Shown in pieces: positions 24,628 through 33,325 of a stretch of 64,000 nt of DNA (position 1 is its first letter; each line of letters starts with the position of its first letter). Under the pieces are notes generated by a model. It was not told the origin of the DNA, did no database searches, and was given only the letters and a program-made list of their open reading frames with translations. The stretch comes from Bacteriovorax sp037444575 (GTDB taxonomy: Bacteria; Bdellovibrionota; Bacteriovoracia; Bacteriovoracales; Bacteriovoracaceae). Location: positions 248,001-312,000 of the forward strand of contig JBBIME010000008.1 of assembly GCA_037444575.1 (NCBI GenBank). Reading direction: 5' to 3'. Made by a program: the position numbers and the translations under genes.

Positions 24628-24864
24628 ATGAAATTATTATTAGCTCTTGCTCTTTTAACTTCAGTTGCATTCGCTGCAGAACACGAAGGAAAAAAAGAAG
24701 AAACAAAAATGGAAGCTGCTACTTCAAAAGTAGAAGCTAAAAAAGAAGAAAAGAAAGAAGACAAAAAAGCAGCTTACAAAGCAGCTAAAGAAGCTTGCCT
24801 AAAAGAAAACAAAGATCTTAAAGGTAAAGAACTTAAAGAATGTATCGTTAACAAAAACAAATAA
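24628..24864 (+). CDS. Lysine-rich small secreted protein
   Basis: 78 residues: a signal peptide (MKLLLALALLTSVAFAA), then a Lys/Glu-rich stretch and a C-terminal Cys motif (KEACLKENKDLKGKELKEC) that the next gene also carries. The pattern C-x10ish-LKGKELKxC resembles the PsiF repeat of phosphate-starvation periplasmic proteins; this link is tentative. AGGAGA precedes the ATG. It has a good promoter and a long structured leader, so it may be highly expressed. Confidence 0.72.
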   Translation: MKLLLALALLTSVAFAAEHEGKKEETKMEAATSKVEAKKEEKKEDKKAAYKAAKEACLKENKDLKGKELKECIVNKNK

Positions 24865-24912
24865 TTTAAAAAGCAAAATAATTTGCTTTAATTAACACGA
24901 CGGAGATATCAC

Positions 24913-25137
24913 ATGAAAAACGCAATCGTAATCGCTCTTGCTCTAGTATCAGTTGCTTCATTCGCAGGAACAAAAGTTTCTAAAGAAGCTAAAAAAGCTG
25001 CTATGGAAGCTTGTAAGTCAGAAGGAAAAAAAGGTAAAGAACTTAAAGCTTGTGTAAAAGAAAAAACTGCTGCTCCAGCTGCAGAAGCAAAAACTGAAGC
25101 TGCTCCAGCTGCTGCACCAGCTCCAGCTACAAAATAA
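24913..25137 (+). CDS. Small secreted protein, paralogue of the preceding gene
   Basis: 74 residues with a signal peptide (MKNAIVIALALVSVASFA), a KKAAMEACKSEGKKGKELKAC segment matching its neighbour, and an Ala/Pro-rich tail (APAAAPAPATK). The two Cys are placed as in the 24628 product, so both probably hold one disulfide-closed PsiF-like hairpin. The gene follows its paralogue by 48 bases and ends at a strong terminator. Function unknown. Confidence 0.72.
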   Translation: MKNAIVIALALVSVASFAGTKVSKEAKKAAMEACKSEGKKGKELKACVKEKTAAPAAEAKTEAAPAAAPAPATK

Positions 25138-25167
25138 TTCTTACTTTTTAAGTAGTTTTATAAAACG

Positions 25168-25196
25168 GGGAGACTCTTTGAGTCTCCCTTTTTTTT
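25168..25196 (+). terminator. Rho-independent terminator after the small secreted pair
   Basis: GGGAGACTC, loop TTT, GAGTCTCCC, then eight T. Its right arm overlaps the -35 element proposed for the response regulator gene. Confidence 0.92.
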
Positions 25197-25205
25197 GTGT
25201 ATACT
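25178..25205 (+). promoter_or_regulatory. Promoter for a possibly leaderless response regulator mRNA
   Basis: TTGAGT at 25178-25183, 16 bases, and TATACT at 25200-25205 (five of six). The expected start of transcription falls on or next to the A of ATG 25212, and there is no ribosome site, so the mRNA is probably leaderless. Confidence 0.45.
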
Positions 25206-25211
25206 CAGCCC

Positions 25212-25883
25212 ATGAGAATCCTAGTTGTCGAAGATCAGCCCAAAATGGCAAGTTTTATTAAAAAAGGCTTAAATGCCCAAGGCTACCTTGTCGATGTTTC
25301 CGAGACTGGTATGGGGGCCGAAAGTCTTGTCAGTGAAAACTCCTATGATTTAATTATTCTCGATGTAAATCTCCCTGATCAAAATGGGATGGATACCGCC
25401 AGACATATTCGTCATGATGGCTTTAAAGGGCCAATTCTCATGCTGACAGCATTGAGCTCAACTAAAGATAAAATTCACGGTCTAGATGCAGGAGCAGATG
25501 ACTATTTAACAAAGCCATTTGATTTTGAAGAACTTCTTGCTCGCGTTCGCGCTCTTTTGCGAAGACATTCAGGCAGTGAAACTTCAAAGCTTCGTTTTGC
25601 AGATATTGAGATTGATTTGGTGCTTAGAAAAGTTGTGCGCGCTAATGTTGAAATCAATCTTACTGCCAGAGAATTTTCACTTCTAGAATATTTCATGAGA
25701 CACCCGAATCGCCCACTCACAAGAGTTGAAATCAGCGAACACGTTTGGGATGTAAATTTTGATACAAATACTAACGTGATTGATGTGTATATCAATATGC
25801 TAAGGAAAAAAATTGATTCGCCTTTTGAGAAGAAGCTCATCCATACAATGGTTGGATATGGGTATATCTTAAAAGAAAGTTAA
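25212..25883 (+). CDS. OmpR-family response regulator
   Basis: Receiver domain (residues 1-120) with acidic pocket VVEDQ, phosphoacceptor Asp51 in IILDVNLPD, and conserved Thr and Lys (LMLTAL, LTKPFDF). The winged-helix output domain (about 125-220) has INLTAREFSLLEYF and the recognition helix in TNVIDVYINMLRKKID. ATG 25212 is preferred to the upstream GTG 25197, which lies in the T-run of the preceding terminator. The sensor kinase gene follows 12 bases later. The regulon is unknown; YceI gene downstream is a candidate member. Confidence 0.92.
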   Translation: MRILVVEDQPKMASFIKKGLNAQGYLVDVSETGMGAESLVSENSYDLIILDVNLPDQNGMDTARHIRHDGFKGPILMLTALSSTKDKIHGLDAGADDYLTKPFDFEELLARVRALLRRHSGSETSKLRFADIEIDLVLRKVVRANVEINLTAREFSLLEYFMRHPNRPLTRVEISEHVWDVNFDTNTNVIDVYINMLRKKIDSPFEKKLIHTMVGYGYILKES

Positions 25884-25895
25884 TTTTAAAATTCA

Positions 25896-27335
25896 ATGAA
25901 ACTTCTACAAAAAATCAGTCTCAAGTTAAAACTTACTCTTCTTTTCGGTTTGATTTTCACCGGACTGTTATCTGGGTTTAGTTATATTCTTTATCGCGAA
26001 TTTTCAAAGATTCAATCTGAGGAATTCGATACGACTCTTTATAACTACGCCATCGACGTCGCTGAATCTCTTGATATTGATAAATACGGAGTCGTTGAAT
26101 TTGATCCGGACATCATTAAATTAAATGAAAAAATTCTACCTTTTGCCTTAGGGACCAGCTATATCTCCGTTCTCGATATCAATGGAAAAATCATTGCGAA
26201 ATCAAGCAATGCTACCAGAGAACACATTATGCCAGTTAGTGAATATAAGCTTGGGCGAGTGTTAAAGAAAGGAGCTAGTTACGACATATTAACAATTAGG
26301 GGAGTCCCTCATCGAGTTATTCACTATCTGCTTCCCGTTTTAAAAATCGATTCTCCTCTTATCTTGCAAATTTCCGTTCCAATGACGAGTTTTATGAACA
26401 CGACAAAAAATCTTATAAGATTTTTTCTAACGAGTGTTCCAATTATGATGCTTCTTTCTGCTCTCGTTGGTTATTTTTTTGTGGGCCGAGCTCTTTTACC
26501 AATGATGGAGATTATTAATAAGACCAAAAAAATTGAAGCCTCAAGTCTTGAAGAAAGAGTTCCTGTTCCTGAAGCAAAGGATGAAATCTGGCAGCTGGCC
26601 GATACGATCAATCACCTGATCTCTCGTCTAGAAGAATCATTTGAATCACAAGAGCGTTTTATTCAGGATGCCTCTCACCAGCTTAAGACTCCACTAGCAA
26701 TCATTAAGGGAGAGTTGGAATTATTTCGCTCAGAAAAAAGAACTGAAAAAGAAATGGCGCAATTTTTTGATAGCTTATCTCAAGAAATAAATTTTTTAGT
26801 AAAGCTGACAAACGATCTCCTTATACTTGCGCGCATTGATAGTGGAGCGGCTTCTCTTGTATTCACAAAAAATCGTTTAGACGAAATTGTATTAACTCAG
26901 ACATCGAGATTATCAAAGCTTGCTTCTCTTAAACGAATTTCATTGCAACTAAATTTTGATTCATTTGAGAATGCTAGTGAAGATGCCCTATCAATTTCTT
27001 GTGACCCTGATCTTTTGGGTGTACTTTTTTATAACCTAATAGAGAATGCCATCAAATATTCCCCTGAAGGCTCAATTATTCGCATTTCTGGGATTAATGA
27101 GGTTGATTCATTAACAGTCGTTGTATCTGATGAAGGCGAGGGGATTGAAGAAGATCAAATTGGAAAAATTTTTGGTCGCTTCTTCAGGATTGAAGGAAGT
27201 TCAAAACGAGCGGTGGGGAGTGGACTAGGGCTTGCCATCTGTAAAGTTGTTGCAGACTCATTAGGGGCAACTTTATGGGCACAAAACAATGAGATAAAAG
27301 GAACATCTTTTTATTTCAAAATTAAGAAGGCCTAG
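25896..27335 (+). CDS. Sensor histidine kinase
   Basis: Two transmembrane helices (about residues 12-32 and 172-192) bracket a periplasmic sensing region of about 140 residues. A HAMP linker follows, then the HisKA motif QDASHQLKTPLAI with His261, and the ATPase domain: N box NLIENAIKYSP, G1 DEGEGIEEDQ, F box and G2 GSGLGLAICK. It phosphorylates the adjacent OmpR-type regulator. The periplasmic part has no recognised sensor fold by eye, so the signal is unknown. Confidence 0.93.
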   Translation: MKLLQKISLKLKLTLLFGLIFTGLLSGFSYILYREFSKIQSEEFDTTLYNYAIDVAESLDIDKYGVVEFDPDIIKLNEKILPFALGTSYISVLDINGKIIAKSSNATREHIMPVSEYKLGRVLKKGASYDILTIRGVPHRVIHYLLPVLKIDSPLILQISVPMTSFMNTTKNLIRFFLTSVPIMMLLSALVGYFFVGRALLPMMEIINKTKKIEASSLEERVPVPEAKDEIWQLADTINHLISRLEESFESQERFIQDASHQLKTPLAIIKGELELFRSEKRTEKEMAQFFDSLSQEINFLVKLTNDLLILARIDSGAASLVFTKNRLDEIVLTQTSRLSKLASLKRISLQLNFDSFENASEDALSISCDPDLLGVLFYNLIENAIKYSPEGSIIRISGINEVDSLTVVVSDEGEGIEEDQIGKIFGRFFRIEGSSKRAVGSGLGLAICKVVADSLGATLWAQNNEIKGTSFYFKIKKA

Positions 27336-27364
27336 AGCTAATAAAAGACAAGTAAGGAGAGATG

Positions 27365-28096
27365 ATGAAAAAATATACTTTGATATTACTTTTTTGGTCG
27401 ATTTTCGCCACGGCAAAAGTACTTGAAGTAAATCACGATCATTCAAAAGTTTTGTTTGATATTGATTATATGAAACTCACAACTGTTCAAGGGCAATTTA
27501 AAAGTTACTCAGGATCTTTTAAGTTGGATGATAACGACACCCAGATCTCAGATGCAAAGGTGACGATAAAAGCAGATAGCATTGATACCAGTGAGGCTAA
27601 AAGAGATTTCCATCTAAAAGGTCATGAATTCTTTTTTACTGCCAGCTATCCAACAATTGAATTTGTATCCACTGGAGTATCAGCAATAGGGAAAGACAAA
27701 AAATTTAAAATGAAAGGATTCCTTACTATTCGTGGAATAAAAAAAGAAATTGTTCTTGATGGAACTTATAAAGGGAAGATGATTGATCCATGGAAAAAGG
27801 AAAACTATTTTTTTGATTTGAGTGGAGAAGTTAAGCGACAAGATTTTGGAATGAAATGGAATAAAGTTCTTGATGATGGTGGATATATCCTAGGTGATAT
27901 TGTTCACATGAAAATTTCAATCCAAGCACAAAAACCTGGAGATAAAACACCTTTTTCAACTCATATGGTTCCTAGTAGCAAAGGAATTGTAGAGAGAGAT
28001 CAATTAAAGCGTGGAGAGATTAAAAAACTTTCGACTTCGACTGATCCGAAAGATCTCGAAACGAAGAAGTCTAGTGGAAGCGCAAAGAAAGATTAA
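27365..28096 (+). CDS. YceI-family periplasmic protein
   Basis: A signal peptide (KKYTLILLFWSIFATA) then a YceI lipocalin-like fold: VLFDIDYMKLTTVQGQF, DSIDTSEAKRDFHLKG, FFTASYPTIEFVS and KGFLTIRGIKKEI are in the usual order. YceI proteins bind isoprenoid-type lipids in a beta barrel. Start chosen at ATG 27365 because AGGAG is then five bases away. A polar C-terminal extension of about 40 residues goes beyond the usual domain. It follows the kinase by about 27 bases, so it may be in the same operon; its end overlaps the convergent gene by 26 bases. Confidence 0.88.
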   Translation: MKKYTLILLFWSIFATAKVLEVNHDHSKVLFDIDYMKLTTVQGQFKSYSGSFKLDDNDTQISDAKVTIKADSIDTSEAKRDFHLKGHEFFFTASYPTIEFVSTGVSAIGKDKKFKMKGFLTIRGIKKEIVLDGTYKGKMIDPWKKENYFFDLSGEVKRQDFGMKWNKVLDDGGYILGDIVHMKISIQAQKPGDKTPFSTHMVPSSKGIVERDQLKRGEIKKLSTSTDPKDLETKKSSGSAKKD

Positions 28097-28625
28097 TCAT
28101 TGGCATCATCGAGTTGTACTTATCACTCGCAGTTGTAGCTACATTGGTAGCGCTAATGGCCTTTGTAATATTTAAGCTGTGATAGCTTAAACTTCCACCA
28201 ATATAAAAATTGCGATTAACTTTTACTTCTGCTCCCAATCCTGCAACGAATGCATAACCTGAAACATCCTCTGTTGTTGTTCCGACAGTTCTCTTTCCCT
28301 TAGCATAAGGGTTCCAAGCGGCCATGACATAGAAGGTATTTTCATCTGTAAAAAAATAAGTAAGCCTTGGTCCTAGTTCCAGGGTGTTTATTTTATTAAC
28401 AGTTGCAGTTGTTAATTGCTGACTGAAATAAGTTATGTTCTGTCCGATGTAGGCGCGCTGTTTTGAACCTATACTTGCTCCAATAAAAGTGTGGCTGGAG
28501 ATATCGGACGTTTTTGATGATGTCTTAGAGTCGGTAGTAGATGAAAAACCAGCTGTCGTATCAATCATAAAAGCTGCATGAGCGGAGTTAATGACAAATA
28601 ACGAAGCTAATAAAATTTTTTTCAT
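28071..28625 (-). CDS. Small outer-membrane beta-barrel protein (tentative)
   Basis: A signal peptide (MKKILLASLFVINSAHA) is followed by alternating polar/hydrophobic strands (RAYIGQNITYFS, LELGPRLTYFF, TFYVMAAWNPY, FVAGLGAEVKVN, FYIGGSLSYHS) and the C-terminus is INLSLRFH, close to the aromatic-terminated strand of outer-membrane barrels. At 184 residues an eight-stranded barrel fits. No specific function. It lies six bases downstream of tyrS on the same strand, so it may be read through from it. Confidence 0.7.
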   Translation of the reverse strand: MKKILLASLFVINSAHAAFMIDTTAGFSSTTDSKTSSKTSDISSHTFIGASIGSKQRAYIGQNITYFSQQLTTATVNKINTLELGPRLTYFFTDENTFYVMAAWNPYAKGKRTVGTTTEDVSGYAFVAGLGAEVKVNRNFYIGGSLSYHSLNITKAISATNVATTASDKYNSMMPMINLSLRFH

Positions 28626-28630
28626 AATTG

Positions 28631-29905
28631 TTAAGAGAATTTTACTACACAGTAATTCTTCTTTCCTTTTCTAATAACCATGCAGGTTTCACTTGCAAGG
28701 TTTGTTTCATTAATAGTTAAAGCAAAATCTGAAATCCCATCGTTATTGATGTAGACACCTTTTTGTTCAACTGATCTTTTGGCCTCTCCCTTACTTCCAA
28801 AAAGAGGAGTCTGAGCTAGGAGATCAAGTAGAGGTATGCCTGCAAGTAGCGCCTCTCTCTTTAATTCTACAGAAGGAACATCCTTGAAGATAGTGTGCAA
28901 ATCTTTGTCTTTTAAATTGGAAATTTTTTCCCCAAAGAATATCTTTGTAGCGTGAAGTGCAGACTCAAGACCGGCATCCCCATGAACTATTTTAACTACT
29001 TCCAAAGCCAGGACTTTTTGGGCCTGTCTTAAGTGCGGTTCCGCTTTTGTTTTTTCTTCGAGTGAATTGATTTCTTCTAAACTTAGGAAAGTAAAATACT
29101 TAAGATATTTTACGACAGAGACATCGTCTGAATTAAGCAGGTATTGGTACATTTGGTATGGAGAAGTCATTTCAGGATCTAGGTAAATGGTCGCTCCACC
29201 TTCTGATTTACCAAACTTATTTCCGTTGGCATCCGTTACAAGAGGAATAACCATCCCATAAACTTGTTTGCCATCCATCTTTCTTGCTAAATCAATTCCG
29301 GCGGTGATATTTCCCCATTGATCTCCGCCCCCCATTTGCAAAACGACATTGTGTTCTTTAGCTAGAATTCTAAAGTCATAAGCTTGAAGCATTTGATAAG
29401 TAAATTCAGTAAAACTAATTCCTACCTCAGAGTTAATTCTGTTTTTTACAGATTCTTTAGCAAGCATCTCAGTGACTCGAAAACGCTTACCTACATCGCG
29501 AAGAAACTCAATGAAAGTAAATTTTCCCATCCAGTCGTAGTTGTTGACCATGACGGCGCTACTTTCACCACAGTTGAAATCGAGAATTTTTTGGAACTGT
29601 TTTTTTTGAGCTTCAATATTAACTTGGATGACTTCTTCAGTTAAAAGAACGCGCTCAGTACTTTTTCCTGACGGATCACCAATCATTCCAGTAGCACCAC
29701 CGATAACAACATAAGGCTTATGTCCTTTTTCTTGAAAGCGCTTCATGGTGATTAAAGCAAAAAGATTTCCAATCTGTAGAGATTTTGCAGTTGGATCGTA
29801 TCCAATATAAAAAGAAATTTTTTTATCGTTTAAAAGATCTGGCAATTCTTCACTGGAAGTAGCCTCAATGAGGCCTCGAGCGACGAGTTCTTGGTAGAAA
29901 TTCAT
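28631..29905 (-). CDS. tyrS: Tyrosine-tRNA ligase
   Basis: Class I aminoacyl-tRNA synthetase. The YIGYDPTAKSLQIGNL segment near residue 32-47 is the HIGH-equivalent region, KFGKSEGG near 230 the KMSKS loop, and the GGGDQWGNITAG region near 190 the tyrosine site. A C-terminal S4 RNA-binding domain starts near 355 (GSKGEAKRSVEQKGVYIN). Length (424) is standard. No T-box leader is visible in front of it. Confidence 0.96.
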   Translation of the reverse strand: MNFYQELVARGLIEATSSEELPDLLNDKKISFYIGYDPTAKSLQIGNLFALITMKRFQEKGHKPYVVIGGATGMIGDPSGKSTERVLLTEEVIQVNIEAQKKQFQKILDFNCGESSAVMVNNYDWMGKFTFIEFLRDVGKRFRVTEMLAKESVKNRINSEVGISFTEFTYQMLQAYDFRILAKEHNVVLQMGGGDQWGNITAGIDLARKMDGKQVYGMVIPLVTDANGNKFGKSEGGATIYLDPEMTSPYQMYQYLLNSDDVSVVKYLKYFTFLSLEEINSLEEKTKAEPHLRQAQKVLALEVVKIVHGDAGLESALHATKIFFGEKISNLKDKDLHTIFKDVPSVELKREALLAGIPLLDLLAQTPLFGSKGEAKRSVEQKGVYINNDGISDFALTINETNLASETCMVIRKGKKNYCVVKFS

Positions 29906-30012
29906 TAATAATCCTTAGTCGTTAATTAGATTTAATTAAAAGGATTATGACAGAAAAGAGATCTATTGAATAGGGTAATGGATTTGATTCATCACCCTTT
30001 TAAGACTGTTTA

Positions 30013-30429
30013 TTATCTATTGATAAAGTTCTGAAGTTCTGAAATTAGGTCATCTAAACGCTGAGAGTAATTTTCCAGAGTGCGGTTGTCGGCCATGATT
30101 TCCTTTCTCTCTAGGGCATCGCGGTCTTCTCGGATCCCTTGAAATCGGGCAATAAAGCCGTTGTAGGCGTATTCAGCCTCTTCTTTTTCAATCTCACTCT
30201 CAATACCTAAACGTCCATTGGCAAGAATACCAACTGCGTTGATCAGTTGAATGGCCTTGGTTTGTTTTTCATCCAAGGTTTTATTTGAAATCTGATTGCC
30301 AACTTCTTTTGATTTTTGAAGAGCTTCTTCTTTTCCATGAACTCGATTAATTCGAGGATTTGCCCAAGCTTGCGATGCAAGACTTAAGGCCATAAGGATA
30401 AAAAGAAGTGACTTTGGTGATATTTTCAT
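30013..30429 (-). CDS. Secreted helical protein of unknown function
   Basis: A signal peptide (SLLFILMALSLASQAWA) followed by about 115 highly charged residues predicted as helix, with long Glu/Lys runs (IESEIEKEEAEYAYNG) and a coiled-coil-like end. No Cys and no recognised motif. Single gene between tyrS and the DCC-type gene. GGGAGCAT precedes the ATG at the normal distance. Confidence 0.65.
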   Translation of the reverse strand: MKISPKSLLFILMALSLASQAWANPRINRVHGKEEALQKSKEVGNQISNKTLDEKQTKAIQLINAVGILANGRLGIESEIEKEEAEYAYNGFIARFQGIREDRDALERKEIMADNRTLENYSQRLDDLISELQNFINR

Positions 30430-30551
30430 AAATGCTCCCTTTGTCTATGGATTTATCAAGTGCAAAAACTTTGGACAGTTTAAGTCCTTAAAATCCAGAC
30501 AATTAGTATGTTCTACTAGTCATAGTGCACTTTTTTTGCCAAATTTATTTA

Positions 30552-30914
30552 ATGACGATCGTTTTTTATGATGGAGAGTGTGGGCTTTGTCAGAGGTCCA
30601 TTGTTTTTCTTGTCCATGCTGACAAAGAAAGAAAACTTTTATTTGCTCCACTTAACGGTGAGACATTTAGGAAGTTTTACGGAGATACTCCATCGCTTCT
30701 AACTTCCGTTATTGTGTATTCGGAAGGAAAGTCGTTTGAAAAAAGTGATGCATTATTTAAGCTTTGTTCAATTCTCGGGGGCTTCTATAGATTCTTTTTT
30801 GTCTTTAAGCTGATTCCACGCTTTATTTTGGATGCCATTTATAATTTAGTAGCTTCTCAAAGGAAAAAAATGAAATGCCGGCTTGTCATTAAAGATGATC
30901 GTTTTATAAATTAA
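30552..30914 (+). CDS. DCC-family thiol-disulfide oxidoreductase-like protein
   Basis: Short protein of the DUF393/DCC group: the YDGECGLCQRSI motif at its N-terminus gives the D-x-x-C-x-x-C signature, followed by a thioredoxin-like pattern. ATG 30552 is chosen because family members start just before this motif; an upstream GTG 30525 would add nine residues. Its redox function is inferred. It precedes the copper genes by 24 bases and may share their transcript. Confidence 0.8.
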   Translation: MTIVFYDGECGLCQRSIVFLVHADKERKLLFAPLNGETFRKFYGDTPSLLTSVIVYSEGKSFEKSDALFKLCSILGGFYRFFFVFKLIPRFILDAIYNLVASQRKKMKCRLVIKDDRFIN

Positions 30915-30938
30915 GATCGTATTTTTGGAGGATAGTTT

Positions 30939-31169
30939 ATGTCATTAAACAAAACAGCAAAATTCAAAGTAAATGGCATTCATTGCAATGGATGTGCAAC
31001 TAAAATTAAAAACAGCATCAACTCTCTTGAGGTTGAAAACCAAACTGACATTGACGTGGCCAAAGGCGAAGTAAAAGTTTCGTTTGATGGAGACAAAGCG
31101 AAGCTTTCTGATATCAAAACCAAAATTATAGAAGTTGGTTACAAAGTAGAAGGTGTTGAGCTTGAGTAA
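30939..31169 (+). CDS. copZ: Copper chaperone-like heavy-metal-associated protein
   Basis: A 76-residue HMA domain: the metal motif GIHCNGCATK has C-x-x-C, and the KGEVKVSFDGDK strand and closing VGYKVEGV match CopZ-type ferredoxin-like folds. In canonical proteins Met precedes the first Cys; here it is Ile-His. It delivers Cu(I) to the ATPase encoded next, whose start overlaps its stop. Confidence 0.88.
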   Translation: MSLNKTAKFKVNGIHCNGCATKIKNSINSLEVENQTDIDVAKGEVKVSFDGDKAKLSDIKTKIIEVGYKVEGVELE

Positions 31170-33318
31170 AAATCTTATCTATAAGATCGAAGGAATGACT
31201 TGTGCCAGTTGCTCTCAAATTATTGAGGAAAATGGTGCTCACGTTCCAGGTGTCGAATCTATTCAAGTTAATTTTGCAACTGAAAAAGCAGAAGTAAAAG
31301 TTGGAGAAAAATTTGATGAGCAGACTTTTTTTGAACTTCTTATCAAGCTTGGATACCGCGCATTTTCTCTAGATAAAATTCCCGAAACTAAGAACGATGG
31401 ATTTTTAAATAAGACTTTTTATCAGTCACTCGTCTCACTGGTTATCGGTGCTATATCCATGGCCTTGGCAATGGGACCTATAAGTCAAATCTTGGATCAT
31501 TCGTTAAATAACATCATTCAGCTCGTTTTATCGACTTTAGTTTTGCTTTTTTTTGGAAAGACGTATTTTTTAAGTGTGATTCACTTTTTTAGAAGTGGAA
31601 ACTCTAACATGAATACGCTTATTGGTCTTGGTCTTGCAGCCGCATATTTTTACAGCATTTCCCTCATGATCATCTCTCTTCATTCTCATACTTATTTTGA
31701 AACAATTCCATTTATTGTTGGATTTACCTTGCTGGGACACTTTCTCGATGAGAAAGCAAAAACGAAAGCAAGAAGCTCTATGAGCTCTTTATATAAAATG
31801 CAAATTAAGTTTGCTTCTAAAATTCAAGATGGAGTTGAATTTAATACTCCGGTGATTGAGTTAAAAATTGGAGATGTTATACGGCTTCACCCCGGGGATA
31901 AAATTCCTTTGGATGGAATTGTTATTGATGGGAATTCTCACACCGATGAGTCAATGATCACTGGAGAATCTCAAGCCGTTGCAAAATTAAAAGGCGAAAA
32001 AGTCTTTGCTGGAAGTCTTAACCTCGAAGGAACTCTTCTTATAAAAGTAGAAAATGAATTGCATCAGACTTTTATTTCAGATGTTGTCGCTTATGTAGAG
32101 AAGGCTCAATTAAAAAAAGCTCCCATCCAAAAATATGCAGATAAAATTGTTCACTATTTTGTTCCAGCAATAATTGCAATTTCCGCCATTACTTTAATTG
32201 CCTGGTGGTTTTTTAATTCACAGGCAACCGATAAAAGTTACCAGGCCTTCTCGCATATGATAGCGGTTCTTCTTATTGCTTGTCCTTGTGCTTTAGGATT
32301 GGCCGTTCCTATGGCCGTCATGCTCTCAACAGCTGAAGCATCAAAAGCTGGACTCCTCATTGGTGGAGGTGAAGTTATAGAAAGAGCGAGTGGAATTAAC
32401 ACAGTTGTTTTTGATAAAACAGGAACGCTCACCGAAGGGCATCCTATTGTCTCTGAATTTCTAACAAACACAAATGTTGAAGAATTTTTTAAGATTGCAG
32501 GCTCAGTCACTCAATACTCAAATCACCCTCTCTCTCATGCTGTCACACAGTTTGTTCAAGATAAAAAAATTAAACTAGACGATCCAGATAAATTTAAAAA
32601 TATTCCAGGGTTTGGAGTTGAAAGTGAACTTAATGGAAAGAGAGTTCTTGTCGGAAATGCGGAGCTTTTAAAACGTGAATCTATTGATTTTTCTTTAAAC
32701 GATAAAGTAGGCAGCCATGTTTATATTGCCGTTGATAATTCTTATCTAGGCGTTTTTATCATCGCCGATCCAATAAAATCTAAAGCTCGTGAAACAGTGG
32801 CGGCCTTAACTCAAGAGGGAATCGAAGTATGGATGCTCACTGGTGACAATGAACCTGTTGCTAGAAGTATTGCTCATGAATTAGGAATTACAAATATTAA
32901 GGCCAATGTAAAACCCATTGGAAAAGCTGATATCATCTTAGGCTTAAAACAAAGTGGAAAAAAAGTGGCCATGATAGGGGATGGTATTAACGACGCTCCA
33001 GCTCTTACGGCAGCTGATTTGGGAGTTGCGATGTCTAGCGGTTCTGACTTGGCCATTGAAGCAAGCGAAGTGAGCATTCTTGAAGGAAAAATTGAATGCG
33101 TCTCAACTTTTTTTAATCTCTCAAAAAGAACAATGCGGATAATAAAACAAAATCTTTTTCTATCTTTTGTTTATAACCTGCTTTGCATTCCATTGGCCGC
33201 AGGTGTTTTTTATCCTGTCGCAAAAATTTCTCTAACCCCGATGTGGGCAAGTTTGGCGATGGGATTATCAAGTTTCTCCGTTATTTTGAGTTCCCTAAGA
33301 CTGAAGAAATCATTATAA
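31162..33318 (+). CDS. copA: Copper-translocating P-type ATPase
   Basis: P1B-type ATPase exporting Cu(I). An N-terminal HMA domain has GMTCASC near residue 12, the actuator loop TGES near 270, the metal-site CPC in IACPCALGLAVP near 373, the phosphorylation motif DKTGTLTEG near 415, the HP motif SNHPLSHA near 456 and the hinge GDGINDAPAL near 605. About eight transmembrane helices. I place the start at TTG 31162, six bases after AAGGTG; GTG 31153 is also possible. Either overlaps copZ, implying coupled translation. Single HMA domain, length about 718. Confidence 0.93.
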   Translation: MSKNLIYKIEGMTCASCSQIIEENGAHVPGVESIQVNFATEKAEVKVGEKFDEQTFFELLIKLGYRAFSLDKIPETKNDGFLNKTFYQSLVSLVIGAISMALAMGPISQILDHSLNNIIQLVLSTLVLLFFGKTYFLSVIHFFRSGNSNMNTLIGLGLAAAYFYSISLMIISLHSHTYFETIPFIVGFTLLGHFLDEKAKTKARSSMSSLYKMQIKFASKIQDGVEFNTPVIELKIGDVIRLHPGDKIPLDGIVIDGNSHTDESMITGESQAVAKLKGEKVFAGSLNLEGTLLIKVENELHQTFISDVVAYVEKAQLKKAPIQKYADKIVHYFVPAIIAISAITLIAWWFFNSQATDKSYQAFSHMIAVLLIACPCALGLAVPMAVMLSTAEASKAGLLIGGGEVIERASGINTVVFDKTGTLTEGHPIVSEFLTNTNVEEFFKIAGSVTQYSNHPLSHAVTQFVQDKKIKLDDPDKFKNIPGFGVESELNGKRVLVGNAELLKRESIDFSLNDKVGSHVYIAVDNSYLGVFIIADPIKSKARETVAALTQEGIEVWMLTGDNEPVARSIAHELGITNIKANVKPIGKADIILGLKQSGKKVAMIGDGINDAPALTAADLGVAMSSGSDLAIEASEVSILEGKIECVSTFFNLSKRTMRIIKQNLFLSFVYNLLCIPLAAGVFYPVAKISLTPMWASLAMGLSSFSVILSSLRLKKSL

Positions 33319-33325
33319 TTTAACA

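Noticed and set aside
28631..30012. T-box leader for tyrS
   Set aside because: No TGG-type T-box sequence or antiterminator hairpin lies upstream of the gene.
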